This document shows, piece after piece, positions 51,896 through 59,879 of a stretch of 64,000 bases of DNA (positions are counted from its first letter, which is position 1; each line of letters begins with the position of its first letter). This DNA is from Aeromicrobium sp. Leaf245 (GTDB taxonomy: Bacteria > Actinomycetota > Actinomycetes > Propionibacteriales > Nocardioidaceae): assembly GCF_942548115.1 (NCBI RefSeq), contig NZ_OW824151.1, forward strand, positions 3,399,990-3,463,989, in the 5' to 3' direction. The position numbers were made by a program, and so were the translations under genes. Under the pieces are notes generated by a model. That model saw only the letters and a list, made by a program, of their open reading frames with translations, was not told where the DNA came from and made no database searches.

Positions 51896-52846
51896 GTGAC
51901 CTCGAAGCTCGCCCCCGAGCCTCCCCAGGCCCGCCGCGCCCCGACGCGCCCCGGCGACCGAGTGTTCTTCGGCCTCTCCTTCGGCGCCGCGCTCCTCATC
52001 CTGCTGACGCTCGCCGGCGTCGCGCTCTTCCTCACCGTCGAGGGCATCCCCGGCATCACGGCCGCGCCCGACGAGGTGAAGAGCGGCCAGAGCTTCGTGC
52101 CCTACGTGTGGCCGCTCGTCTACGGCACGCTCCTCGCCGCCGTGCTGGCCCTGCTGATCGCCGTGCCGGTCGCCATCGGTGTGGCGCTGTTCATCTCGCA
52201 CTACTCGCCGAAGCGGCTCGGCTCGGTCTTCGGGTACGTCATCGACCTGCTGGCCGCGGTCCCGAGCGTCGTCTACGGCGCCTGGGGCATCATCTTCCTC
52301 GCCCCGGCGATCGTGCCCTTCTACCGGTGGCTGAACGAGAACCTGGGCTTCATCCCCCTGTTCGCCGGACCGCCGTCGCCGACGGGGAGCACCATCCTCA
52401 CCGCCGGCATCGTGCTGTCGATCATGATCCTGCCGATCATGACCGCCATCTGCCGGGAGATCTTTCTGCAGACCCCGCGCCTGCACCAGGAGGCCGCGCT
52501 CGCACTCGGCGCCACCCGCTGGGAGATGGTCCGCATGGCCGTCTTCCCGTACGCGCGCTCCGGCATCGTCTCCGGCGCGATGCTCGGCCTTGGCCGCGCG
52601 CTCGGCGAGACGATGGCCGTGGCCATGGTGCTCTCGCCCGCGTCGGTCGTCACGGCCAACCTGATCAGCTCGACCAACCCGAGCACGATCGCGGCCAACA
52701 TCGCCCTCAGCTTCCCCGAGGCCAGCGGCCTGACCGTCAACGCGCTCATCGCCTCCGGCCTCGTCCTGTTCGTCATCACCTTCGCCGTCAACTTCGCCGC
52801 CCGCGCGATCGTGGACCGGCGCAAGGACTTCTCGGGAGCCAACTGA
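51896..52846 (+). CDS. pstC: Phosphate ABC transporter permease
   Basis: A 316-aa permease starts at GTG 51896 behind GGAAGGA. Six membrane helices and the ABC-permease EAA loop (EAALALGATRWEMVRMAVFP) are visible, with the PstC-type DLLAAVPSVVYGAWGIIFLA. It forms the membrane channel with PstA. Its stop overlaps the pstA start (TGATG). Confidence 0.95.
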   Translation: MTSKLAPEPPQARRAPTRPGDRVFFGLSFGAALLILLTLAGVALFLTVEGIPGITAAPDEVKSGQSFVPYVWPLVYGTLLAAVLALLIAVPVAIGVALFISHYSPKRLGSVFGYVIDLLAAVPSVVYGAWGIIFLAPAIVPFYRWLNENLGFIPLFAGPPSPTGSTILTAGIVLSIMILPIMTAICREIFLQTPRLHQEAALALGATRWEMVRMAVFPYARSGIVSGAMLGLGRALGETMAVAMVLSPASVVTANLISSTNPSTIAANIALSFPEASGLTVNALIASGLVLFVITFAVNFAARAIVDRRKDFSGAN

Positions 52847-53925
52847 TGACCACCACCGAACCCCGTCCCCAGCGCTCCCGCGAGACCGAGGAGCTCCTCG
52901 ACTCCCTGCGCGGCGCGACGCTGCCGCTCTGGGCGCCGCGCGTCGTGGTCGGAGCCGCTGCCACGGTCGCGGTCCTGGCCTCCCTCTCCGGCATCGGGCC
53001 GGTCCGGGGCGTGCTGCTCGGCTGGTTCCTCACCTTCGCGCTGCCGATCTGGTCGCGCCTCGTGGAGGGCAGTCGCAAGGCCGTCGACCGGCTCGTCACG
53101 CTGCTGGTCTACTCCGCCTTCGGCCTGGCCCTCATCCCGCTCGCCAGCATCATCTGGACCGTGCTCTCGCGCGGTGTTCCGGTGCTCTCCGGCGAGTTCC
53201 TCAACGCCTCGATGCGCAACGTCGTGGGCGAGGGCGGCGGCATCTACCACGCCATCATGGGCACGCTGCTCATCACCGGCGCAGCGACGCTCATCAGCGT
53301 GCCGATCGGCCTGTTCACCGCGATCTACGTGGTGGAGTACGGCGCCGGCAAGAAGATCTCCAGCTGGATCCGCTTCCTCGTGGACGTCATGACCGGCATC
53401 CCGTCGATCGTGGCCGGCCTGTTCGCCTACGCCCTGTTCGTCATCTTCTTCGGTGAGGGCGTGCGCATGGGCATCGGCGGCTCGGTGGCCCTCTCGGTGC
53501 TGATGATCCCCGTGGTGGTGCGCTCGAGCGAGGAGATGCTCAAGCTCGTGCCGAACGAGCTGCGCGAGGCCGCGTTCGCCCTGGGTGTGCCGAAGTGGCG
53601 CACCATCGCGAAGGTCGTGGTGCCCACGGCCCTGGCCGGCATCGTCACCGGCATCACGCTCTCGATCGCCCGTGTGATCGGCGAGACGGCCCCGTTGCTG
53701 ATCATCGCCGGCGCCACGGACTCCACCAACTTCAACCTCTTCGACGGACGCATGGCCACGCTGCCGGTGTTCGCCTACTCCTCGATCCGCTACCCGGGCG
53801 TCCCGCCGGAGTTCAGCATCGACCGCGCATGGGGAGCGGCGCTCGTGCTGCTCGCCCTCGTGATGCTGCTCAACCTCGTCGCACGTCTCGTGTCGTACTT
53901 CTTCTCACCCAAGGGCGAAAGGTAA
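52846..53925 (+). CDS. pstA: Phosphate ABC transporter permease
   Basis: A 359-aa permease starts at ATG 52846, sharing an A with the pstC stop. It has an extra N-terminal region (residues 1-95 with two helices) before the normal core, longer than E. coli PstA. The core shows VDVMTGIPSIVAGLFAYALF, the EAA loop EAAFALGVPKWRTIAKVVVP and RVIGETAPLLIIAG. It pairs with PstC in high-affinity phosphate import. Confidence 0.94.
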   Translation: MTTTEPRPQRSRETEELLDSLRGATLPLWAPRVVVGAAATVAVLASLSGIGPVRGVLLGWFLTFALPIWSRLVEGSRKAVDRLVTLLVYSAFGLALIPLASIIWTVLSRGVPVLSGEFLNASMRNVVGEGGGIYHAIMGTLLITGAATLISVPIGLFTAIYVVEYGAGKKISSWIRFLVDVMTGIPSIVAGLFAYALFVIFFGEGVRMGIGGSVALSVLMIPVVVRSSEEMLKLVPNELREAAFALGVPKWRTIAKVVVPTALAGIVTGITLSIARVIGETAPLLIIAGATDSTNFNLFDGRMATLPVFAYSSIRYPGVPPEFSIDRAWGAALVLLALVMLLNLVARLVSYFFSPKGER

Positions 53926-53931
53926 ACCCCG

Positions 53932-54711
53932 ATGGCCAAGAGCATCGACGTCTCCGACCTGAACATCTACTACGGCGACTTCCTCGCCGTGGAGGGCGTC
54001 AACATCGCGATCCCCGCCCGCGCGGTGACCGCCTTCATCGGCCCCTCGGGCTGCGGCAAGTCGACCTTCCTGCGGTCGCTGAACCGCATGCACGAGGTCA
54101 TCCCCGGCGCCTACGTGCAGGGCAAGGTGCTCATCGACGGCGAGGACCTCTACGCCGACGAGATGGACCCGGTGAACGTGCGCCGCATGGTGGGCATGGT
54201 CTTCCAGCGCCCCAACCCGTTCCCGACGATGTCGATCTACGACAACGTGCTGGCGGGCCAGAAGCTCAACAGCAAGCGGATGAAGAAGTCCGAGTCCGAC
54301 GACATCGTCGAGCGCTCGCTGCGCAGCGCCGGTCTGTGGGCCGAGGTCAAGGACCGCCTCGCCCGCCCGGGCTCAGGGCTGTCGGGTGGTCAGCAGCAGC
54401 GCCTGTGCATCGCGCGCGCCATCTCGGTGGAGCCCGAGGTGCTGCTCATGGACGAGCCGTGCTCGGCCCTCGACCCGATCTCCACGAGCGTCATCGAGGA
54501 CCTGATCCACGAGCTCAAGGAGAAGTACACGATCGTCATCGTCACCCACAACATGCAGCAGGCGGCGCGTGTCTCCGACGACACCGCGTTCTTCAACCTG
54601 GCGGGCGTGGGCAAGCCGGGCAAGCTCGTCGAGTTCGGCCGCACGGAGAAGATCTTCTCCAACCCCGAGGAGTCGGCCACCGAGGCCTACATCCAGGGCC
54701 GGTTCGGCTGA
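53932..54711 (+). CDS. pstB: Phosphate ABC transporter ATPase
   Basis: A 259-aa ATPase starts at ATG 53932, 6 bp after pstA. Walker A is [16 protein letters not shown], the signature [15 protein letters not shown] and Walker [14 protein letters not shown], followed by the switch His in [11 protein letters not shown]. The family-specific [16 protein letters not shown] is present. It powers the PstCA channel. A hairpin at 54733-54763 follows. Confidence 0.97.
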   Translation: MAKSIDVSDLNIYYGDFLAVEGVNIAIPARAVTAFIGPSGCGKSTFLRSLNRMHEVIPGAYVQGKVLIDGEDLYADEMDPVNVRRMVGMVFQRPNPFPTMSIYDNVLAGQKLNSKRMKKSESDDIVERSLRSAGLWAEVKDRLARPGSGLSGGQQQRLCIARAISVEPEVLLMDEPCSALDPISTSVIEDLIHELKEKYTIVIVTHNMQQAARVSDDTAFFNLAGVGKPGKLVEFGRTEKIFSNPEESATEAYIQGRFG

Positions 54712-54732
54712 GCCGAACGAGCAACGCGTCCT

Positions 54733-54763
54733 CGACGCCCGTCCCTCTCCGGGGCGGGCGTCG
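54733..54763 (+). terminator. Terminator-like hairpin after pstB
   Basis: CGACGCCCG (54733-54741) pairs with CGGGCGTCG (54755-54763), with AACGC/GCGTT pairing further out. It lies 22 bp after the pstB stop. Confidence 0.65.
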
Positions 54764-54785
54764 CTGCGTTCCGCCCCGTCTCGCC

Positions 54786-54891
54786 GATTCCCAGGTCGAC
54801 CTGGGAATCTCCCGGGCTGCACGGTTGTCCCACGGCTGCACGGGAAGCAACCCGTGCATCCCTGGGTTTCCCAGGTCGACCTGGGAAACCC
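54786..54891. repeat. Twin long perfect palindromes between pstB and pit
   Basis: Palindrome 1 (54786-54809, 24 bp) and palindrome 2 (54864-54891, 28 bp) share the 18-bp core TCCCAGGTCGACCTGGGA. Their centres are exactly 80 bp apart. Between them, TGCACGGG (54837-54844) and CCCGTGCA (54851-54858) form another stem, and GGCTGCACGG occurs twice. No gene is present. The function is unknown: a protein-binding site pair, a dispersed palindromic element, or a two-way terminator for the convergent pstB and pit genes. Confidence 0.85.
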
Positions 54892-54915
54892 CGACGGGGC
54901 GCAGCCCCGGCCGGG

Positions 54916-55941
54916 TCAGGGAAGGAAGAACTGGGCGACGCCGTAGAACCCCGCCGCGACCGCGGCAGCCGCGGGGATGGTGACGATCCAGGCGGTGACG
55001 ATGCCCTTCGCCACGCCCCAGCGCACCGCGCTGAAGCGCTTGGTGGCGCCCGAGCCCATGATGGCCGAGGTGATCGTGTGCGTGGTCGAGACGGGGGCGT
55101 GCAGGCCGATGGCCATCACGTAGAGCACCGTGGCGGCCACGCCCTCGGCCGCGAAGCCGCGGGGCGGGTCGAGGTCGATGATGCGACGCCCGAGGGTGCG
55201 CATGATGCGCCACCCGCCCGAGTAGGTGCCGGCGGCGATGGCGGAGGCGGCGGCGATGATGACCCAGAGCGGGACGTCGGAGCCGTCCTCGAAGCCACCG
55301 GCGACGAGCGCGAGGACGATGACGCCCATCGTCTTCTGCGCGTCCTGCAGACCGTGGCCGAGCGACATGCCGGCCGCCGAGACGGTCTGCGCGTGACGGA
55401 AGCCGCGGGCGACCTTCCCTGGATTGGCCTTGCGGAATATCCACATGATGGCCGTCATCAGGGCGAAGGCACCCGCGAAGCCCAGCAGCGGCGAGAGCAC
55501 CATCGGGATGGCGACCTTCTCGACGAGGGTCGCCCAGTCGACAGCCGTGGCCGAGGCAGCGCCGGCGCCGACGATGCCGCCGATGAGGGCGTGCGACGAC
55601 GACGAGGGGATGCCGAAGTACCAGGTGATGAGGTTCCAGGTGATGGCGCCGATCAGCGCCGCCAGCACGATCGTGAGGCCGTGGGCGCGATCCATGTCGA
55701 CGCCGGACGACACCCGTGAGTCGATGTCGATGATGCCTTGGATGGTCTGGGCGACCCCCACACCGAGCAGGGCTCCCACGAAGTTGAGGACCGCCGCCAT
55801 CGCCAGGGCGATGCGCGGGGTGAGGGCACGCGTCGAGATCGAGGTCGCGATCGCGTTGGCCGCGTCGTGGAACCCGTTCGTGTAGTCGAAGACGAGCGCG
55901 ATCACGACGACGGCAATCACCATCGTCAGGACGAGGTCCAT
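54916..55941 (-). CDS. pit: PiT family low-affinity inorganic phosphate transporter
   Basis: A 341-aa membrane protein starts at ATG 55941. The two PiT signature halves are FDYTNGFHDAANAIATSIST and GLHAPVSTTHTITSAIMGSG, with GIPSSSSHALIGGIVGAG in the first half. It imports metal-phosphate with protons or sodium. It starts 3 bp after the DUF47 gene, the usual Pit partner. It is convergent with pstSCAB, bringing high- and low-affinity phosphate uptake together. Confidence 0.94.
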   Translation of the reverse strand: MDLVLTMVIAVVVIALVFDYTNGFHDAANAIATSISTRALTPRIALAMAAVLNFVGALLGVGVAQTIQGIIDIDSRVSSGVDMDRAHGLTIVLAALIGAITWNLITWYFGIPSSSSHALIGGIVGAGAASATAVDWATLVEKVAIPMVLSPLLGFAGAFALMTAIMWIFRKANPGKVARGFRHAQTVSAAGMSLGHGLQDAQKTMGVIVLALVAGGFEDGSDVPLWVIIAAASAIAAGTYSGGWRIMRTLGRRIIDLDPPRGFAAEGVAATVLYVMAIGLHAPVSTTHTITSAIMGSGATKRFSAVRWGVAKGIVTAWIVTIPAAAAVAAGFYGVAQFFLP

Positions 55942-55944
55942 GGC

Positions 55945-56562
55945 TCAGGACTCCTTGACGGCGATCTGCTCCACCGTGTTGGCCACGGACTCCAGGGCGT
56001 CGATCGCGTGCTCGAGGGAGTCGACGACGTCCTTGAGCTTCAGGACCTCCAGCGACTTGTAGCTGCCGCTGAACAGGTCGGCGAGGATGCGCCGGTAGGA
56101 CCGGTCGCCCTGGTTCTCGAGGCGGTTGATCTCGATCCAGTACTCCTCGAGGTCCTTCATGGTGCGCAGTCGGGGCATGGCCTCGGCGGTCAGCTGGCAG
56201 GCGCGCTGCAGGACCTCGACCTGGGCGGCGAACTGGCTGGGCAGCTCGCCGATCTCGTAGAGGCCGATCAGGTCGACCGTCTCCTCCATGAAGTCCATGA
56301 CGTCGTCGAGGCTGCTGGCGAGGCGGTAGATGTCCTCGCGGTCGAACGGCGTCACGAACGTCGAGTTGACCCGCTTGACGATCTTGTGGGTCGTCTCGTC
56401 GGCCTGGTGCTCGGCGTCGCGCATCTGCTCGCCGAGGGCGACGCGGTCGACGTCGGGGTCGAGGACTTGTGCCAGGAGGTTGGCACCGTGCACGAGGTGG
56501 GATGCGGCTTCTGCGAAGAGGTCGTAGAAGGACGTCTCCACCGGACGGATGCGAAATCGCAC
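55945..56562 (-). CDS. DUF47 family PhoU-like phosphate transport regulator
   Basis: A 205-aa all-helical protein starts at GTG 56562 behind AGGAG. It has PhoU-like three-helix repeats with the metal-binding pattern MRDAEHQADETTHKIVKRVN and DREDIYRLASSLDDVMDFME. DUF47 proteins accompany Pit transporters and are thought to restrain them. A promoter with TTGACA (56623-56628) and TACAGT (56598-56603), both on the minus strand and 19 bp apart, lies upstream, with one GTTCACC half of a PHO box inside its spacer. Confidence 0.92.
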   Translation of the reverse strand: MRFRIRPVETSFYDLFAEAASHLVHGANLLAQVLDPDVDRVALGEQMRDAEHQADETTHKIVKRVNSTFVTPFDREDIYRLASSLDDVMDFMEETVDLIGLYEIGELPSQFAAQVEVLQRACQLTAEAMPRLRTMKDLEEYWIEINRLENQGDRSYRRILADLFSGSYKSLEVLKLKDVVDSLEHAIDALESVANTVEQIAVKES

Positions 56563-56597
56563 GCCAAGCTCCTGTCGATTCGGTTCAGGCCGAGACA

Positions 56598-56628
56598 ACT
56601 GTAGGTGCTGACGTTCACCAAGTGTCAA
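56598..56628 (-). promoter_or_regulatory. Sigma-70-type promoter of the DUF47-pit operon
   Basis: On the minus strand TTGACA (56628-56623) and TACAGT (56603-56598) are separated by 19 bp. The single GTTCACCAAGT (56613-56623, plus strand) in the spacer resembles one PHO-box half-site in reverse orientation. Confidence 0.5.
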
Positions 56629-56651
56629 TCGGCCGGACCTCGAGGGTCCGT

Positions 56652-56801
56652 TCAGCGGATGTCGAGGCCGAGGAACGCGTCGACCTCGGCCTGCGTCATG
56701 GGGGTCTCGCGGTTCGACGCGGCGATGATCAACCGGCTCGTGAGCTCGATCTCGTCGAGCACGTCGTCGTCGCGAAGACGATCGTCGAGGGGCTCGAGCA
56801 T
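56652..56801 (-). CDS. Small acidic protein of unknown function
   Basis: A 49-aa protein from ATG 56801 (MLEPLDDRLRDDDVLDEIEL), with GGAG seven bases upstream; a GTG at 56834 would add 11 residues. It is helical and acidic, ending MTQAEVDAFLGLDIR. Short proteins of this kind with a Leu-rich EIEL-x-x-LIIAA helix and an EVDxxLG end are common in Actinobacteria without known function. It lies between the tRNA gene and the DUF47 promoter. Confidence 0.6.
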   Translation of the reverse strand: MLEPLDDRLRDDDVLDEIELTSRLIIAASNRETPMTQAEVDAFLGLDIR

Positions 56802-56954
56802 GGGGTGCTCCGATGATGCAAGGGGGATGTCCACCGCCCGGGGGGAGGCGGTGCGCCCAGGGTAACCCCACCGGCCACCTCTCGGCAGCAGTTCGCGCCG
56901 ATGGCGACGGCCCGGCGGCCGCGTCCACCGAACGCTGGCAGACTGGCCTCGCCA

Positions 56955-57027
56955 GGGCCTCTAGCTCAACTGGCAGAGCAGCGGACTTTTAATCCGCGGG
57001 TTGTGGGTTCGAGTCCCACGGGGCCTA
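56955..57027 (+). tRNA. tRNA-Lys (anticodon TTT)
   Basis: The 73-base cloverleaf starts GGGCCTC and ends GGGGCCT plus discriminator A. The D arm is AGCTCAACTGGCAGAGC, the anticodon stem GCGGA/TCCGC encloses CTTTTAA (anticodon TTT), and the T arm is GTGGG-TTCGAGT-CCCAC. The CCA end is not encoded (CGA follows). Such genes are often integration sites, but no integrase or repeated 3' end is visible downstream. Confidence 0.96.
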
Positions 57028-57072
57028 CGACTCCGCCGTCGCCCGCCGGACTCAGGACCTGGTCCTGACCGG

Positions 57073-57723
57073 TCAGCCGAGCCCGGCCGTCGCGTCGATC
57101 GAGGGCAGGGGCTCCGCGCAGAGGCGCTCGGCCTCGGCTCGCTCGAGCCCGAGGGCCACGAGGACGTCGGACGTGACGCCGTCGACCGTCTCGGCCTCGT
57201 CGAGCCCTGGGCGCTCGTGCAGGAGGTGACCCAGCTCGATCATGGCGCCGGTGACCACCACCATCGCGCGGTCCAGGTCCATGTCGAGGAAGCGCCCCGC
57301 CTTCTGCGCCGCACGGATGTCGCGGCGGGCGCGCGGCCCCATGCCGTCCGGCGACTGGGAGAGCGCGTGGCCCTGGCTCAGGAGCACGCGACTGATCTGC
57401 GGCTCGAGCCGGTGCAGGCGACCCGTGAGCCGAAAGCTGCGCGCGAAGAGGGCGGCCGGATCGGTCGTGCCGTCGTCGACGGCGTCCAGGGACTCCGCCC
57501 ACTGCGACAGGGCGGACTCGATCGCGGCGGCGAACAGCTCGTCCTTCGAGGCGAAGTGGTTGTAGAAGGTCCCGATGCCCACGTCGGCGCGCTCGGTGAC
57601 CTCCTGGATCGGGACCCCGAGCCGGCCCTCCACCAGCAGGCCCTGCGCGGCCTCGATCAGGGCGGCGCGCGTGCGAGCACGGCGCTTGTCGAAGCGTGAC
57701 GTGCTCGCAGGGACACCGGACAT
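57073..57723 (-). CDS. TetR family transcription regulator
   Basis: A 216-aa regulator starts at ATG 57723, seven bases after TAGGAT on this strand; an upstream in-frame start at 57747 overlaps that hexamer. The TetR helix-turn-helix is RARTRAALIEAAQGLLVEGR, then VTERADVGIGTFYNHFASKD. The C-terminal ligand domain is unassigned. It is divergent from the aromatic oxidation operon, whose promoter carries a matching palindrome, and is therefore its likely repressor. Confidence 0.92.
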   Translation of the reverse strand: MSGVPASTSRFDKRRARTRAALIEAAQGLLVEGRLGVPIQEVTERADVGIGTFYNHFASKDELFAAAIESALSQWAESLDAVDDGTTDPAALFARSFRLTGRLHRLEPQISRVLLSQGHALSQSPDGMGPRARRDIRAAQKAGRFLDMDLDRAMVVVTGAMIELGHLLHERPGLDEAETVDGVTSDVLVALGLERAEAERLCAEPLPSIDATAGLG

Positions 57724-57750
57724 GACGACGATCCTAGCCCGCGCCATTGC

Positions 57751-57793
57751 TTGACCACGGACCCTTCGGTCCCTACTCTGAAGAAATCTTCAG
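57751..57793 (+). promoter_or_regulatory. Promoter and operator of the aromatic oxidation operon
   Basis: TTGACC (57751-57756) and TACTCT (57774-57779) are 17 bp apart, a near-consensus promoter. CTGAAG-AAAT-CTTCAG (57778-57793), a perfect inverted repeat, overlaps the end of the -10 and the start site, an ideal TetR operator position. A second palindrome GGACC-CTTC-GGTCC (57759-57772) lies in the spacer. Confidence 0.75.
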
Positions 57794-57810
57794 TTCCGGA
57801 GGAATCCTCA

Positions 57811-58944
57811 ATGAGCCACCACGACCTCAGCCACCGCGACCTGCACAGCGAGCAGGGCCCGCGGCCGGGTGAGCACCGCCACCGGTCGGCGCAGCCCGTC
57901 ATCAAGGTGCACGACATCGCGTGGCTGGAGTTCGAGAAGCCCGACCTGGCGGCGGCCGAGGTATTCGCGCGGGCCTTCGGGTTCTCCGTGACGCACCGCT
58001 CGGCCCACGAGCTGAACCTGCGAGGCGCGCTGCCCGGCAGCCCCTGCGTCATCATCCGCAAGGGCGAGGGCTCGCGGTTCGTGGGTCCGGCCTTCCGCGC
58101 CGCGGCCACGACGGACCTGCTCCGCCTTGCCGAGGCCACCGGCACGAAGGCCCGCCGCCTCCCCGAGCACCTGGGCGGTCTCAGCGTCGACGTCCGTGAG
58201 CCGGCCGGTGCTCTGGTGCGCGTGGTGGCCGACACCATCGAGCACCCCGCCCTGGAGACCCAGCCGGTCCACACGTTCAACTTCGGCGCCACGACGGACC
58301 GCGCGAACCGGACCCAACGCCCACCGCGTGCGCCTGCGGTCGTGGAGCGCCTCGGCCACGTCGTGCTGCAGACCACGCGGTACCTGGCGTCGCTGGACTG
58401 GTACCTCGACCACCTGGGCCTGATCGTCTCGGACTTCCTGTACTTCCCGGGCCAGCGCCACCGCGGGCCGACGATGAGCTTCATCCGCTGCGACCGCGGC
58501 GACACCCCGGCCGACCACCACACGCTGGCGATGACCCTCGGTCCCCGCAACCGCTACGTGCACTCGGCGTACCAGGTCGCCGACCTCGACGCGCTCGCCG
58601 CCGGCGGCGAGCACCTCAAGGACCTCGGCTACCACCACTCGTGGGGCATCGGGCGTCACATCCAGGGCAGCCAGATCTTCGACTACTGGCGCGACCCGGA
58701 CGGCTTCCTCGTCGAGCACTTCAGCGACGGCGACATGTTCGACGCCTCGCTCGAGCCCGGATGGGCCGAGATGACGGCCAGCGGTCTCGCCCAGTGGGGC
58801 CCGCCCGCGACCGCCGACTTCCTCGGCATCGCCCCCGGCCGGGAGTCGCTGCGCGAGGCGCTCTCGATGACCACCGCTCTGCGTACCGACAACGAGTTCG
58901 ACCTGACCCGCCTGCTCGGCCTGATGAAAGTTGCCCGCTCATGA
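57811..58944 (+). CDS. Extradiol ring-cleavage dioxygenase (VOC family)
   Basis: A 377-aa protein starts at ATG 57811 behind GGAGGA. Two VOC domains are seen: residues 50-160 (VIKVHDIAWLEFEKPDLAAA) and 190-320. The C-terminal one carries the probable iron ligands, His in ERLGHVVLQTTR, His in NRYVHSAYQVADL and Glu in GFLVEHFSDG. The fold and ligand set are those of type I extradiol dioxygenases, which open catechols next to the hydroxyls. It is the first gene of a six-gene operon with ATGA/GTGA overlaps. Confidence 0.88.
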   Translation: MSHHDLSHRDLHSEQGPRPGEHRHRSAQPVIKVHDIAWLEFEKPDLAAAEVFARAFGFSVTHRSAHELNLRGALPGSPCVIIRKGEGSRFVGPAFRAAATTDLLRLAEATGTKARRLPEHLGGLSVDVREPAGALVRVVADTIEHPALETQPVHTFNFGATTDRANRTQRPPRAPAVVERLGHVVLQTTRYLASLDWYLDHLGLIVSDFLYFPGQRHRGPTMSFIRCDRGDTPADHHTLAMTLGPRNRYVHSAYQVADLDALAAGGEHLKDLGYHHSWGIGRHIQGSQIFDYWRDPDGFLVEHFSDGDMFDASLEPGWAEMTASGLAQWGPPATADFLGIAPGRESLREALSMTTALRTDNEFDLTRLLGLMKVARS

Positions 58945-59879
58945 CCCTCCCCGTCCTGCGCACCGCCGACGCCTGGTGGCTGCAGCGTCCCGACGGCGCC
59001 GTCCGCATCGCGACCGACGCCACCACGACCGCCGAGCTGCTCGCCGACCGCGACGCCGTGGTCGCGGCCCGCGACGCCGGCGATCCAGTCCCGGTCGACG
59101 ACCTGGCGCTCGTCTCGCCCGTCACGGCCCCGTGCCGCGTCGTGGCCCAGATGGCGAACTACGCGAGCCACGCCAAGGACGCAGGCATGGACCCGGACGC
59201 GGTCCCGCTGGCGTTCTTCCGCAAGGCCTCCGGGTCGATCAGCGGCCCGACCGACGACATCGTGCGTCCGGCCCACGTCGCCCTGCTCGACTACGAGGTG
59301 GAGATCGGCCTCGTCCTCGGGCGCGAGGTCCCGGTCGGCACCGAGGTCGCGGAGTCCGACCTCCCGGGCATGGTCGCGGCACTCGTCGTCACCAACGACG
59401 TGTCGGCGCGCGACCAGCAGCTGCCCAAGACCCAGTTCTACGAGTCCAAGTCCTACCCCACGTTCACACCGACCGGGCCCGTCCTCCTGGTCCTCGAGGA
59501 CGGCGAGCTGGCCCGGTTCACCGAGCTGCGCCTGCGCCTCTGGGTCAACGGTGAGCTGCGCCAGGACCAGCCGGCCTCCGACATGATCTACGGACCGCTC
59601 GCTGCGTTCCGGGCGCTTGCCCGGTTCCAGCAGCTCGCCCCCGGCGACCTCCTGCTCACCGGCACCCCGGTGGGCACGGCCCTGAGCGCGCCGCCCAAGC
59701 CGATCGAGGTCATCGGCTCCCTGCTGCCGCCGGCGACCAAGTGGCGCATCTTCTTCACCAAGCAGGCCAAGAACCCGCGCTACCTCCAGGACGGCGACCT
59801 CGTCGAGGTCTCGATCGCGACCGACGACGGCGCGATCGACCTCGGGTCCCAGCGGACCCGGGTGCGATGGACGGCGTGA
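58941..59879 (+). CDS. Fumarylacetoacetate hydrolase family protein
   Basis: A 312-aa enzyme starts at ATG 58941, overlapping the dioxygenase stop. The FAH core shows VAQMANYASHAKDAG, FFRKASGSISGP, LLDYEVEIGLVLGREV (metal-binding Glu residues), VVTNDVSARDQQ and LLTGTPVGTALSAPP. Family members hydrolyse or hydrate 2-keto acids from ring cleavage. It probably acts on the dioxygenase product. An N-terminal subdomain of about 70 residues precedes the catalytic domain. Confidence 0.91.
   Translation: MTLPVLRTADAWWLQRPDGAVRIATDATTTAELLADRDAVVAARDAGDPVPVDDLALVSPVTAPCRVVAQMANYASHAKDAGMDPDAVPLAFFRKASGSISGPTDDIVRPAHVALLDYEVEIGLVLGREVPVGTEVAESDLPGMVAALVVTNDVSARDQQLPKTQFYESKSYPTFTPTGPVLLVLEDGELARFTELRLRLWVNGELRQDQPASDMIYGPLAAFRALARFQQLAPGDLLLTGTPVGTALSAPPKPIEVIGSLLPPATKWRIFFTKQAKNPRYLQDGDLVEVSIATDDGAIDLGSQRTRVRWTA

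Noticed and set aside
56955..57072. Genomic island integrated at tRNA-Lys
   Set aside because: No integrase, no duplicated tRNA 3' end, and no change in base composition is visible downstream.
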